NCBI RefSeq assembly: GCF_039540195.1
Contig: NZ_BAABEO010000015.1
Coordinates: 124,001-188,000 of the forward strand
Length of the DNA stretch: 64,000 nucleotides
Direction of reading: 5' to 3'
Source of the DNA: Zafaria ginkgonis
GTDB taxonomy: Bacteria; Actinomycetota; Actinomycetes; Actinomycetales; Micrococcaceae
Part shown: positions 1 to 8,664 of the stretch, one piece after another
Position numbering within the stretch: position 1 is the stretch's first letter
Layout of the letters: every line of letters starts with the position of its first letter
Translations under genes and position numbers: made by a program
Notes under the pieces: model-generated
Told to the model about the DNA's origin: nothing
Seen by the model: only the letters and a program-made list of their open reading frames with translations
Databases searched by the model: none

Positions 1-1800
1 GGGGTACTTCAGGCCCAAGTCGTAGAGGAAGAACTCCTGGCCGTCGCCGAGCCGGATCTCGAAGGGCCGCTGGTCAATGACCTCGAGCCCCAGGTTGTGG
101 AAGAACGGCAGGATCTGGGTCAGGCTTCGGGGCTTGGCGAAATACAGCTTAATCCGCGCGTCCTCGGCCAGGATGTTGGCGGCACCCGGGCGCACCTGGA
201 CCGCTACCACCGCGTCGTCGCGTCCGCCGGCCCGCTGACGGTCGAAGGATTCGAACCGCCCCAGGTCATCGACCGCGTCGTCGACCTCGTAATCCACCCG
301 GTATCTGGCGGGGAACGCTTCGGACCACTGCAGGGCCAGCCGGGCGGCTTCCTCGGCGGGAAACCTGTCGCGAAGGACCTGCTCGACGCCTTCGGCCCAG
401 GAGCGAACCGTCGCGGCCAGCCGCCGCTCCAGTGCCGGCACGTCAAGGCGGGGAAGGCGGTGGCCGGAGGGAAGCCAAATGCGGAAGAACACCCGGGCCA
501 GCGCGGATTCGCTGAGCTGGGTCGCGAACTCGATGGTGTTCGTGTGGAATGACTGGCCCAGTTCGCGCTCGATCCGCTGGCGGACGCCTGTGCTGTAGCG
601 GTCGCGGGGCAGGAACACCAGCGCCGAGACGAACCGGCCATACGTATCGGCGCGCAGGAACAACCGGGTACGGCGCCGTTCCTGCAGATGGACGATGCCT
701 TCGGCGATGGGGACCAGATCATCGACGTCGATCTGGAACAGTTCGTCCCGCGGATAGGACTCCAGCACGGTCTGCAGGGTCCGGGCCGAATGCGAATCCG
801 GGGGGAACTGGCAGCGTCGGATGACCTCGTTGACCTTGTCCCGGACAATAGGCACGTCGCGCACCGGCTGGTTGTAGGCGCTGGGGGCGAACAGCCCGAT
901 GAAATGCCATTCACCGTTGACCCTGCCGTCGGTGCCGTGGCTCTTGACCGCGATCTGGTCAAGATACGCAGGCCGCAGCACGGTCGAGAGCCAATCGGCC
1001 TTGGTCAGTGTCAGGAGCCGCCGGTCATCCGGTCCGCGCAGCCCGGACGCGGACCGGGGCTGCCCCAACCCCCGGGACGGTTCCCTCAGGAGTCCGAGCC
1101 CCGTCGATTCCCGGGCGGCCAGCATGTCGTCGCCGTGCTCCGTGTCCACGCCGTATTCGCGGTAGCCCAGGAAGGTGAAGTTCCCTTTGGCCATCCAGTG
1201 CAGCAGGTCCCTGGCCTGCTGCAGGTCCGGGATGTCCGCGGTGCGGGCCAGGGTGCCAAGGGCTCTGGCGACGGCGCGTGCCTGCCGGTGCATCGCGGGC
1301 GCGTCGGAAACCGCCGACTTCACGTCGGCCAGGACCGTGCGGAGGCCGTCCAGGAGCTTCTCCTCTGCCGTCGCCTCACCCACTCTGCCGATTTCCACCG
1401 CGATCCAGGACTCTTCGCAGACGACTTCCCTGTCCGTGGGCGCAAAGCGCGGCGTGGTTCCCGCGGAGGGCGCAGGGTGGATGTCCAGGATCCGGTGGGT
1501 GGCCCGGTCCCGCAAAACCGCGAACGTGGGATGGACGACCAAGCGGATGGCGGCGTTGTGACGCGTGAGTTCGGCGGTCACGGAACTGACCAGGTAGGGC
1601 ATGTTGTCCGTGGCGATGGCCACCACGCTGGCGTCGGCTTCGGTCAGGATCCCTGCCGCAGCGTGGCCCGGACGGCGGTCGGAGGCAATATCGAAGTGGT
1701 ACAGCGCCCGGCGCCGCAATGTATCGGGACCGTAGCCCTGAAGGTCTTCGGCCGAAAAGTGCCGGTAATAGCCCGCGAGGAACTCTCCCGAGTCTTTCAC
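1..1800 (-). CDS. gdh: NAD-specific glutamate dehydrogenase, large type, N-terminal part (cut by window edge)
   Basis: This is the first 600 residues of the roughly 1600-residue bacterial NAD-glutamate dehydrogenase, which converts glutamate to 2-oxoglutarate and ammonium in the cytoplasm. The frame is open from a GTG at 1800 to the window edge; an in-frame TGA two codons upstream makes this GTG the earliest start. The N-terminus carries the family pattern GEFLAGYYRHF; FTFLGYREY starts near residue 208, and RIKLYF followed by VIDQRPFEI lies near residues 549-583. All of these belong to the regulatory N-terminal half; the catalytic dehydrogenase half lies outside the window. A weak GGTGGA ribosome site precedes the start. 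The same codon frame was confirmed at three separate points, so no frameshift was seen. Confidence 0.93.
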   Translation of the reverse strand, partial: MKDSGEFLAGYYRHFSAEDLQGYGPDTLRRRALYHFDIASDRRPGHAAAGILTEADASVVAIATDNMPYLVSSVTAELTRHNAAIRLVVHPTFAVLRDRATHRILDIHPAPSAGTTPRFAPTDREVVCEESWIAVEIGRVGEATAEEKLLDGLRTVLADVKSAVSDAPAMHRQARAVARALGTLARTADIPDLQQARDLLHWMAKGNFTFLGYREYGVDTEHGDDMLAARESTGLGLLREPSRGLGQPRSASGLRGPDDRRLLTLTKADWLSTVLRPAYLDQIAVKSHGTDGRVNGEWHFIGLFAPSAYNQPVRDVPIVRDKVNEVIRRCQFPPDSHSARTLQTVLESYPRDELFQIDVDDLVPIAEGIVHLQERRRTRLFLRADTYGRFVSALVFLPRDRYSTGVRQRIERELGQSFHTNTIEFATQLSESALARVFFRIWLPSGHRLPRLDVPALERRLAATVRSWAEGVEQVLRDRFPAEEAARLALQWSEAFPARYRVDYEVDDAVDDLGRFESFDRQRAGGRDDAVVAVQVRPGAANILAEDARIKLYFAKPRSLTQILPFFHNLGLEVIDQRPFEIRLGDGQEFFLYDLGLKYP

Positions 1801-1915
1801 GCTTCATCCACCATCTGGCGGTTTATGGTTCACGCCCATACCCTTGGACCCATCATGGCTGCCTCCCCCTGCGCAGTCCAGTCTCTGCTGGCCGCCCCCC
1901 TCGTGCCCACATGCA

Positions 1916-1941
1916 AACAGCCCGGCCGAGGCCGGGCTGTT
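1916..1941 (-). terminator. Hairpin downstream of the small membrane-protein genes
   Basis: A perfect 12-bp inverted repeat (AACAGCCCGGCC against GGCCGGGCTGTT) with a two-base centre sits 40 bp after the end of the 99-residue membrane protein gene. On the minus strand it is followed by TTTGCATG, a short T tract, so it may end that transcript before the glutamate dehydrogenase gene. The T tract is weak, so the terminator call is tentative. Confidence 0.5.
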
Positions 1942-1980
1942 CCTGTCTGCTGGCTGGAGTTGCCTGCCGCCGAATGGCGG

Positions 1981-2280
1981 CTACGCCTCGGGCTTCTTGT
2001 CCGGGTGCTTGGACGAGCGGTTGACGCCGGAGCCCTCGCTGAGCTCGGACGGGTTGTCCTTGCTGGCCATGGTCAGCACCGAAATCACCAGCAGGCAGGC
2101 CACGAAGGCGACCCCGAAGGCGGTCAGGCCGATGTCGATGCGCAGCGGACGGTCGGACCCGCCGGTGGAGGAGATGGCGGCGACGCCGCCGGCGATCAGG
2201 CCCATCACCAGGGAGAAGATCAGCGGAGCCTTGATGCTCTGCTGCCACGTGCGCTTCGGCTGGGACGGGTTGCTGCCCAC
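1981..2280 (-). CDS. Small two-helix membrane protein, function unknown
   Basis: A 99-residue protein with two hydrophobic stretches, roughly residues 16-36 and 51-70, and a charged hydrophilic tail rich in K, S and D. The start is a GTG at 2280, preceded seven bases upstream by a clear AGGAGG ribosome site; a longer reading through this site into the upstream gene is not supported. It lies 38 bp downstream of the DUF308-like membrane protein gene and is probably cotranscribed with it. I do not recognise a characterised family; the layout resembles short unassigned actinobacterial integral membrane proteins. Confidence 0.8.
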   Translation of the reverse strand: MGSNPSQPKRTWQQSIKAPLIFSLVMGLIAGGVAAISSTGGSDRPLRIDIGLTAFGVAFVACLLVISVLTMASKDNPSELSEGSGVNRSSKHPDKKPEA

Positions 2281-2318
2281 GGTAATGCCTCCTGAAATGG
2301 ATTGGGGTCTGACCCAGT

Positions 2319-2891
2319 CTACCGGCGCGCGTCCGTGCTCCGGGCATCGTAGCGGTAGCCCAGGCCAGCGATGAGCAGGAACACACCGGTGATGATGGCC
2401 CCGCCGCCGGCGATGCCGAAGAATCCGTGGGCATCCAGTCCCAGCCCCAGGCCGCCGAGCAGGCCCACGCCGGTGCCGAGGGAGACGACGCCGGTGATGG
2501 CCAGGTCGCGGGCCGGGACCAGGTCCCGGCGGGAACGGAACCAGCCGGCGAGTTCGAGCGCGCCGGCGAGAAGGAACGCCAGGCCGCCGGCGATGCCGAT
2601 CGTGACCGTTTCCGGGGAGATCACCAGGGCGACCGCCGCCAGCAGCCACACCGCGGCCGGGGCCACCAGGAGCCCGCGCACGCCGTCCGGAATGACGGGG
2701 GCCTTCGCGAAGTCCCAGACTGCCTTGGCGCTGACGATCAGGAACAGGGCAAGGCAGTAGGCGACCGTCGAGGCGCTCGGGGCGGGCCAGAAGATGGACA
2801 GCGCGCCGAAGGCAAGGGCCGCGGCGGCCCGCAGGGTAACGGGCTTCCACACGGCGGTGGCGACGTCGACGGGGGTTTTCAGGGCAGGCAC
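2319..2891 (-). CDS. HdeD/DUF308-like integral membrane protein
   Basis: A 190-residue hydrophobic protein with about six membrane helices in pairs, rich in Ala, Gly, Leu and Val, ending in a short charged tail. The repeated helix-pair pattern resembles the HdeD/DUF308 group, whose founding member is an acid-resistance membrane protein of E. coli; the biochemical role of the wider group is unknown. A GTG at 2891 is the most likely start, giving PALKTPVDV as the N-terminus. The frame stays open far upstream, but that extension is antisense to the MATE gene and is not real. A 63-bp gap separates it from a divergent small gene. Confidence 0.7.
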   Translation of the reverse strand: MPALKTPVDVATAVWKPVTLRAAAALAFGALSIFWPAPSASTVAYCLALFLIVSAKAVWDFAKAPVIPDGVRGLLVAPAAVWLLAAVALVISPETVTIGIAGGLAFLLAGALELAGWFRSRRDLVPARDLAITGVVSLGTGVGLLGGLGLGLDAHGFFGIAGGGAIITGVFLLIAGLGYRYDARSTDARR

Positions 2892-2954
2892 GCCTTCGAT
2901 TCTACTGGTCCGCGGGCGTTCCTTCCGGGCGAGGCCCGGGTCTACGCTCGGAGC

Positions 2955-3179
2955 ATGTCCTCCAATAAACCGGTGACGGGCGCCGAGCGGGACGACCTCT
3001 ACCGCCGCATCCATGAGCTCCAGGCCATCATGAATGACGGCAACAGACCGGTCGCCGAGCGCAAGGCGGCGCTGAACCAGATCGAGAAGCTCAGGGTCGA
3101 AGCGGACGCCGCCGACGTCGACTACTACCAGCAGCATCCGCCGAACGCGGAGGGTTTCCACCCGCCCACGGGTGCCTGA
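2955..3179 (+). CDS. Small conserved-looking soluble protein, function unknown
   Basis: A 74-residue acidic and basic protein starting at ATG 2955, with no membrane segment or signal peptide. The centre (RRIHELQAIMNDG to KAALNQIEKLRVEADA) is predicted to be helical and could form a short coiled coil or helical hairpin; the tail is His/Pro-rich. It is divergent from the DUF308-like gene and convergent with the MATE gene. I do not recognise the family. The charged helical composition and clean start support a real gene rather than a chance frame. Confidence 0.7.
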   Translation: MSSNKPVTGAERDDLYRRIHELQAIMNDGNRPVAERKAALNQIEKLRVEADAADVDYYQQHPPNAEGFHPPTGA

Positions 3180-3199
3180 TCCGCCGTCGCGCCGGAGAC

Positions 3200-4552
3200 T
3201 TATGCGCCCGCCACCATCCAGCGCCCGTTCCGCACGCGCCACAGCAGCGTGCCCGCCCGGGCCCCCATGAATCCAGCGCCGAACGCGATCCACAGCCACA
3301 GGAGCGCGGCGGCCGCGGGCAGCGGGACCGCCGCCACCCACCACAGCAGGGGCAGGTAGACCACCAGGGTCACGACGCCGGCCAGCGCCAGGTAGCGCGC
3401 GTCCCCGGCGCCGATGAGCACGCCGTCGAGCACGAAGACCAGCCCGCACAGCGGCTGCGCGGCCGCCAGCACCCACAGCCCCACCGCCGCCGCCCGCTGG
3501 ACCTCGGCGTCCGGGGTGAACAGCGCTCCCGCGAAGGGCGCCGCCAGCGCCAGCAGCGCCCCGGTGGCCACCCCCAGGCCCAGGCCCCACCGCACCATGG
3601 TGGCGGTCAGCCGCCCGGCCCGTTCCGTGTCCCCGGCGCCCAGTTCCTTGCCGATCAGCGCCTGCGCGGCGATCGCCAGCGCGTCCAGCGCGAACGCCAG
3701 GAAGGTGAAGATCGTGAACACCAGTTGGTGGGCGGCCAGCGTCAGCGTCCCCTGCGCGGAGGCCACCCAGACGGTGGCGAGGATCGCCAGGCGTAGGCTC
3801 GCCGTGCGCAGCATCAGCCAGGACCCGACCCTGCCGGTGGCCAGCACGCCGCGGCCGTGCGGGCGCAACCGCACCCCGTGGCGGCGGACCCGGGGCACCA
3901 GCAGCCACAGGTAGACCGCGGCCATTCCCCATTGCGCGATCGAGGTGCCCAGCGCCGACCCGGCGACGGACAGTCCGGCCCCGTAGACCAGCACGAAGTT
4001 CAGGACGATGTTCGCGGCGAACCCGATTCCCGCCACCAGCAGCGGGGTGCGGGTGTCCTGCAGGCCGCGCAGCACGCCGGTGGCCGCCAGCACCAGCAGC
4101 ATGGCGGGCACCCCGGGCATGGACCAGCGCAGGAAGTCGGTGGCGAAGCCGAGCACCGCGCCGGTGGCGCCCATGGAGGCGGCCAGCGCCGGGGCCGCCA
4201 CCCAGCCGGCCACGGCCAGCAGGAGGCCCAGGCCCAGCGCCAGCCACACGCCGTCGCGCCCGGCGGCGAGCGCGCGGTCCATGCGCCCGGCGCCCAGTTG
4301 GCGCGCCACGGCGGGGGTGGTCGAGTAGGCGAGGAAGATCATGAGTCCGACGGCGGTGTGCAGGACGGTGGTCCCCAGGCCGGCGCCGGCGAGTTCCTCG
4401 ATGCCCAGGTGCCCGATGATCGCGGTGTCGGCGATCAGGAACAGCGGCTCGGCGATCAGGGCGCCGAGCGCCGGGACGGCGAGCGCCAGGATCGCCCGTC
4501 CCAGGCGCGGCTCGGCGGGGGCGAGGGCTGTCGGCTTCTGCGGGGTGGTCAC
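3200..4552 (-). CDS. MATE-family multidrug efflux transporter (DinF-like)
   Basis: A 450-residue protein with about 12 membrane helices, matching the normal length of MATE cation-coupled exporters. The N-terminal region has the family pattern ALAVPALGALIAEPLF followed by ADTAIIGHLG, typical of the DinF branch, and the second half repeats the fold. It should sit in the cytoplasmic membrane and export organic cations or drugs using a Na+ or H+ gradient. The start is ATG 4552 (MTTPQKP). The gene stands alone, 20 bp convergent to a small plus-strand gene and 68 bp from the next MFS gene. The substrate cannot be inferred. Confidence 0.9.
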   Translation of the reverse strand: MTTPQKPTALAPAEPRLGRAILALAVPALGALIAEPLFLIADTAIIGHLGIEELAGAGLGTTVLHTAVGLMIFLAYSTTPAVARQLGAGRMDRALAAGRDGVWLALGLGLLLAVAGWVAAPALAASMGATGAVLGFATDFLRWSMPGVPAMLLVLAATGVLRGLQDTRTPLLVAGIGFAANIVLNFVLVYGAGLSVAGSALGTSIAQWGMAAVYLWLLVPRVRRHGVRLRPHGRGVLATGRVGSWLMLRTASLRLAILATVWVASAQGTLTLAAHQLVFTIFTFLAFALDALAIAAQALIGKELGAGDTERAGRLTATMVRWGLGLGVATGALLALAAPFAGALFTPDAEVQRAAAVGLWVLAAAQPLCGLVFVLDGVLIGAGDARYLALAGVVTLVVYLPLLWWVAAVPLPAAAALLWLWIAFGAGFMGARAGTLLWRVRNGRWMVAGA

Positions 4553-4620
4553 CTAAGCCAGCGTAGTTGCTGGCGGCGGCGTGGACCGTCCCCCCGCCTT
4601 GTTGCGGGGCTCCCTGCGGG

Positions 4621-5889
4621 TCAGGCGGTGCGCTCCCTGCGGACCAGCACGCCGAGCAGGGTGGCGGCGAGGGCGGCGGCCGCGGCGAAGGCGATGAAGT
4701 TCGAGCTGACGCCGAGTCCGGCGGCCAGCAGCAGGCCGCCGACCTGCGGCGCCATGACCGCGCCGATGCGGCCAAGGCCCAGCGCCCAGCCCAGCGCGGT
4801 CCCGCGCAGCTGCTCGGGGTAGCGGCTTGCGACGGCGGCGATGACCAGCGCCTGGGTGCCGTGGGTGCCGACGCCGGCCAGGATCAGGGCGAGGTAGACG
4901 ACGGCGACCGGCGGCTGGCTGACCAGCATCAGGAGCGCCGCCGCCGCCAGGGCCGCCGCGGTTGCCGCGGTCCGCATCGTGCCGAAGCGGACCCCGGCCC
5001 AGCCGGTGACGATCGAGCCGGCCACGGCGCCCAGGTTCAGGGCCAGGGCGAAGGTCAGGGCCGATCCCAGGTTGTACCCGGACAGCTGCATCAGGTTCGG
5101 CAGCCAGGTGCCCAGCCCGTACCAGGCGAACAGGGTGGCCAGCGTGATGGCCGCAAACAGGATCGATGCGCCGCGGTAGGGAGCGCGCAGCAGTGATCCG
5201 AAGCCGGTCTTCGGGCCCCGGTCCGACCGGTCGGCGGATGCCGGGTGCTCCAGCGTCTCGGGCAGGTACTTGAACCCCAGCGGAACCAGGACCACGAGGC
5301 CGACGACGGCAAGGAGGAACATGGAGCGCCATCCGAAGGCGGGAATGGCCACGATGCCGGTCAGGGCCGCGATCGAGCCGCCGATGGGGACACCGGACAT
5401 CATCAGGGTGGCCATGGCCGAGCGCCAGCGGTCCGGGATCAGTTCGGCGGTCAACGCGTTGACCGAGGGGACCAGGCCGCCGAGGCCGATGCCGGCCAGT
5501 AGCCGGAGTCCTCCGAAGACGAAGGGGTTCGGCGCGAAGGCGCACAGGACCGTCAGGACGGAGAACGCGATGGAGCAGGCCAGGATGGTCCGGCGCCGCC
5601 CCAGCAGGTCGGCCAGCCGGCCTGCCAGCAGGGCTCCGATGAGCATTCCGAGGAAGGCCGCGGAACCGATCGTTCCGGCGGTGGCCTTCGTCAGCCCCCA
5701 GCCCGGTTCGGCGAGGAGGGACGACTGCACGGTGCCGTAGACGATCAGGTCGTAGCCGTCAAAGACGATGAGGAGCCAGCACACGAGCACGGCCATGAGG
5801 GAGGACCGTTTCAGGGGGGCCGGGCCGGTTTCCAAGGGGGAGGCTTGGGTGTGCGCATCGCCGATGACGCGCTCTGGGGTGGTACGCAT
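4621..5889 (-). CDS. MFS transporter, aromatic acid:H+ symporter (AAHS) type
   Basis: A 422-residue 12-helix carrier. DGYDLIVYGTVQSSLL in helix 1 and GRLADLLGRRRTI between helices 2 and 3 are typical of AAHS carriers such as PcaK and BenK, which import aromatic or cyclic acids with protons. The second half carries TWLPNLM and the usual charged loops. ATG 5889 is chosen as start, although no strong ribosome site precedes it and an in-frame GTG lies eight codons upstream. The gene is divergent from a dehydrogenase/MHS-carrier pair; the shared 228-bp region contains a perfect inverted repeat, suggesting joint regulation. A cyclic plant acid such as quinate or shikimate is a guess. Confidence 0.85.
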   Translation of the reverse strand: MRTTPERVIGDAHTQASPLETGPAPLKRSSLMAVLVCWLLIVFDGYDLIVYGTVQSSLLAEPGWGLTKATAGTIGSAAFLGMLIGALLAGRLADLLGRRRTILACSIAFSVLTVLCAFAPNPFVFGGLRLLAGIGLGGLVPSVNALTAELIPDRWRSAMATLMMSGVPIGGSIAALTGIVAIPAFGWRSMFLLAVVGLVVLVPLGFKYLPETLEHPASADRSDRGPKTGFGSLLRAPYRGASILFAAITLATLFAWYGLGTWLPNLMQLSGYNLGSALTFALALNLGAVAGSIVTGWAGVRFGTMRTAATAAALAAAALLMLVSQPPVAVVYLALILAGVGTHGTQALVIAAVASRYPEQLRGTALGWALGLGRIGAVMAPQVGGLLLAAGLGVSSNFIAFAAAAALAATLLGVLVRRERTA

Positions 5890-5929
5890 GCTGAAAACTG
5901 TGAGGGAGGGCACGTGGGGGCGGCCACGA

Positions 5930-5948
5930 GATTCTGGCACCCAGAATC
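5930..5948. promoter_or_regulatory. Perfect inverted repeat, candidate operator
   Basis: GATTCTGG, three bases, then CCAGAATC: two 8-bp arms with perfect symmetry, 41 bp upstream of the AAHS carrier start. A related half site, ATTCTGG, recurs at 6069-6075, overlapping the -10 region proposed for the divergent dehydrogenase gene. The symmetry and position fit a repressor or activator site controlling both directions; no regulator gene lies next to it. Confidence 0.55.
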
Positions 5949-6044
5949 CGTAAGGCCCCCCGGCGCCACTCCCCCTATGCTGCCGGGCACGGGGAGCAGG
6001 CCCAGGGGGTTGCCCACCGTTCCCGCGGCCATTATGCGCCTTTC

Positions 6045-6073
6045 TTGACACGCCATGTGACGTGGACCATTCT
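6045..6073 (+). promoter_or_regulatory. Candidate sigma-70-type promoter for the Gfo/Idh/MocA-MHS operon
   Basis: A perfect TTGACA -35 box at 6045-6050 is followed after 17 bp by CATTCT at 6068-6073, a partial match to TATAAT. It lies 45 bp upstream of the dehydrogenase ATG. The CATTCTGG half site shared with the nearby inverted repeat overlaps the -10, where a bound repressor would block transcription. Confidence 0.5.
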
Positions 6074-6117
6074 GGGAAATCGATATACCGAGCTACTCCC
6101 ACCATTTGAGAGTTGAC

Positions 6118-7185
6118 ATGGGCCAGAAGCTGCGTATCGCCGTCGTTGGGGCGGGGCTGATCGGACGTCAGCACGCCCAGCGCGTCAGGGACCATCCCCA
6201 GATGGAGTTGGCCTACGTGGTGGACCCGTTCCTGCAGCCCGCCGATGCCGCGTTCGGTCCAGGCACGATCGTGACCGCGGATCTGGACAAGGCCCTGGGC
6301 GAGGTCGACGGAGCGATCTTCGCCACCCCCAACGCCCTGCATTGCGAGGGAGCCCTGGCAGCGGTCGACGCCGGGGTTCCGGCCCTCGTGGAGAAGCCGA
6401 TCGCCGACACGCTGCAGGCGGCCGAGCGGATGGTTGCCGTCGCCGAGGCCGCCGACGTTCCGCTGCTGATCGGCCACCACCGCCGTTATTCCCCGCTGTT
6501 GGATGCCGCCGCAAAGGCGGTGGCCTCCGGAGCCCTCGGGAACCCCGTGGCGGTCATGGGCTCGGCCCTTTTCCACAAACCCGACGACTACTTCGAAGCC
6601 GCGCCCTGGCGGCGCGAAGCCGGGGGCGGGCCGATCCTGATCAATCTCATCCACGATGTCGACGACCTGCGGGCCCTTTGCGGAGAGATCGTCCGGGTGC
6701 AGGCCACCTCCAGCAATGCCACCCGCGGCTTCGCCGTGGAGGACACCGCCGCGATCACCCTCACGTTCGCCAACGGCGCCCTGGGCACCTTCATCATTTC
6801 CGACGCCGCAGCCTCCGGCCGATCCTGGGAACAGACCAGTCGGGAGAACCCCAGTTACGACACCGCGCCGGATGAGGACTGCTACCACATAGCCGGAACC
6901 CGCGGATCGATCTCCGTGCCGACCATGCGCCTGCGGACCTATGAGGGAAAAGCCTCGTGGTGGGAACCCTTCACCGCCACCGTCCTGCCGATCCGGCGCC
7001 AGGACCCGCTGGACCTGCAACTTGACCATTTCGCCGCCGTCGTCCGCCGCGAAGCCGAGCCGAAGGTCACGGCGCGGGACGGCCTGCAGTCCCTCCGCGT
7101 TGTCCAAGCCGTGATCGAAGCAGCCCGCACCGGGCAGCCCGTCAACGTCCCCCTCGGCCTCCCGGCCGACCCCGCCCCTTCCTGA
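6118..7185 (+). CDS. Gfo/Idh/MocA-family NAD(P)-dependent dehydrogenase
   Basis: A 355-residue protein. The N-terminal Rossmann domain has IAVVGAGLIG (residues 7-16) and the family catalytic EKP motif at 92-94. The C-terminal half carries GGGPILINLIHDVDDL (about 169-184), which supplies the active-site His/Asp region that oxidises sugar, cyclitol or related hydroxyls. ATG 6118 is preferred over an upstream in-frame TTG because the protein then begins MGQKLRIAVVG with the usual short lead. It is followed 71 bp later by an MHS carrier, so the pair probably imports and oxidises one compound such as a cyclitol or cyclic hydroxy acid. The substrate is unknown. Confidence 0.88.
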   Translation: MGQKLRIAVVGAGLIGRQHAQRVRDHPQMELAYVVDPFLQPADAAFGPGTIVTADLDKALGEVDGAIFATPNALHCEGALAAVDAGVPALVEKPIADTLQAAERMVAVAEAADVPLLIGHHRRYSPLLDAAAKAVASGALGNPVAVMGSALFHKPDDYFEAAPWRREAGGGPILINLIHDVDDLRALCGEIVRVQATSSNATRGFAVEDTAAITLTFANGALGTFIISDAAASGRSWEQTSRENPSYDTAPDEDCYHIAGTRGSISVPTMRLRTYEGKASWWEPFTATVLPIRRQDPLDLQLDHFAAVVRREAEPKVTARDGLQSLRVVQAVIEAARTGQPVNVPLGLPADPAPS

Positions 7186-7256
7186 AGCCCACCCCAGACC
7201 AACAACACCGCCACGGCCGTGGCATCACCACGGAGCACTCACCAAAGGAGCCCGTC

Positions 7257-8651
7257 ATGTCACACAATTCCCCGCCAGCCGGCACGGCCCCAACACACGG
7301 CAAAACGCCCCGCAAGGCTGCCTTGGCCAGCTGGATCGGGTCGGCCCTGGAGTACTACGACTTCGCCGTCTACGGCACCGCCGCCGCACTGGTGCTCAAC
7401 CACCTCTTCTTCCCCGACACGACCTCCCCGGGAGTGGCCATCCTCCTGTCGATGGGCACCGTGGGGGTGGCCTACGTCGTCCGTCCCCTCGGCGCGCTGG
7501 TCATGGGCCCCCTCGGCGACCGGTTCGGACGCAAGTTCGTGCTGATGCTCACCCTGTTCATGATGGGCGGGGCCACCTTCGCCGTAGGCTGCCTGCCCAC
7601 CTATGAGCAGGTAGGCCTGCTCGCGCCGACCCTGCTCGTCGTGTGCCGCATGATCCAAGGCCTGTCCGCCTCCGGCGAGCAAGCCAGCGCCATCTCCGTC
7701 TCCCTTGAGCACGCCGACGAGCCCCGCCGCGCCTTCACTACGAGCTGGACTCTTCAAGGCACCCAGTTCGGCACCCTGCTGGCCACCGCCGTGTTCATCC
7801 CGCTGACCCAGCTGCTCACCGAGGAGCAGCTTTTCTCCTGGGGTTGGCGCATACCTTTCTGGCTTTCGGCCTTCGTGGTCGTCGTCGCCTGGATCATCCG
7901 CCGCAAGCTGGAGGAACCCCCGGCCTTCGAGCAGGCCCGCGCCGAGCTGCCCAGCGAAAAGCCGGCCACACCGCTCGCCCTGATGATGAAGTACCACAAG
8001 ACGGCGGTCATCCGCATCGCCGCGGCGGCGATGATCAACACCGTCAACGTCGTCTTCCTGGTCTGGTCCCTGTCCTTCGCCACCTCGGTGGTCGGCCTCG
8101 AGCGCACCACCATGTTGCTGGTCTCCGTCTCGGCCAACGCCCTGGCCCTGCTCATGATCCCCGTGGCCGCCATCGTGGCGGACAAGATCGGACGCAAGCC
8201 GGTCTTCATCGTCGGGGTGATCGGGCCGGCCGTGATGATGTACCCCTACCTCCAGGCAGTGGCCGCCGGGAACTGGCCGCTGATCTTCGTCTTCGGCCTC
8301 ATCCTCTCGGGGTTCTTCTACTCGATGGCCAACGGCATCTGGCCCTCCTTCTACGCCGAGATGTTCCCCACCCGCGTTCGGGTCACCGGCCTGGCCATGG
8401 GCACCCAGATCGGCTTCGCGATCTCCGGCGGGCTCACCCCCGTGGTCGCCTCGGCCTTGGCCGGACCCGAGGGCACCAATTGGCTGGCCGTGGCAATGTT
8501 CGTCAGCTTTGCCTGCCTCGTCTCCGTTGCAGCGGCCCTGACCGCCAAGGAAACCAAGGCCTTGACCCTGGCCGAGATCGACGCGCTGCACACCGACCGT
8601 ACCGAAGCCTTGGAACTGGAAAAACTCAACCGGCCCTCCACTCCCCGCTAG
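7257..8651 (+). CDS. MFS transporter, metabolite:H+ symporter (MHS) type
   Basis: A 464-residue 12-helix carrier. ASWIGSALEYYDF in helix 1, RPLGALVMGPLGDRFGRK between helices 2 and 3, and RMIQGLSASGEQ in helix 4 are MHS-family hallmarks shared with ShiA, KgtP and ProP. It should import an organic acid or zwitterion with protons across the cytoplasmic membrane. An AAAGGAG ribosome site lies six bases before ATG 7257. It is downstream of, and probably cotranscribed with, the Gfo/Idh/MocA dehydrogenase, and is convergent with the next MFS gene at only 13 bp. Which MHS substrate it moves cannot be decided from sequence. Confidence 0.9.
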   Translation: MSHNSPPAGTAPTHGKTPRKAALASWIGSALEYYDFAVYGTAAALVLNHLFFPDTTSPGVAILLSMGTVGVAYVVRPLGALVMGPLGDRFGRKFVLMLTLFMMGGATFAVGCLPTYEQVGLLAPTLLVVCRMIQGLSASGEQASAISVSLEHADEPRRAFTTSWTLQGTQFGTLLATAVFIPLTQLLTEEQLFSWGWRIPFWLSAFVVVVAWIIRRKLEEPPAFEQARAELPSEKPATPLALMMKYHKTAVIRIAAAAMINTVNVVFLVWSLSFATSVVGLERTTMLLVSVSANALALLMIPVAAIVADKIGRKPVFIVGVIGPAVMMYPYLQAVAAGNWPLIFVFGLILSGFFYSMANGIWPSFYAEMFPTRVRVTGLAMGTQIGFAISGGLTPVVASALAGPEGTNWLAVAMFVSFACLVSVAAALTAKETKALTLAEIDALHTDRTEALELEKLNRPSTPR

Positions 8652-8664
8652 GCTCCGCGGGCTG

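Noticed and set aside
204..1807. Smaller minus-strand frames overlapping the left edge (252 and 143 codons)
   Set aside because: They are out of frame with the continuous glutamate dehydrogenase frame, which has recognisable motifs at several points and no stop within the window.
2892..4775. Extension of the DUF308-like gene to a start near 4775 (818 codons)
   Set aside because: The added sequence lies in the wrong frame over the MATE gene and is Arg/Pro/Gly-rich; only the final 190 residues look like a real protein, starting at GTG 2891.
6106..6117. TTG start for the Gfo/Idh/MocA gene at 6106
   Set aside because: ATG 6118 is a stronger start, and the conserved Rossmann strand then begins after a normal six-residue lead; TTG would add four residues with no better ribosome site.
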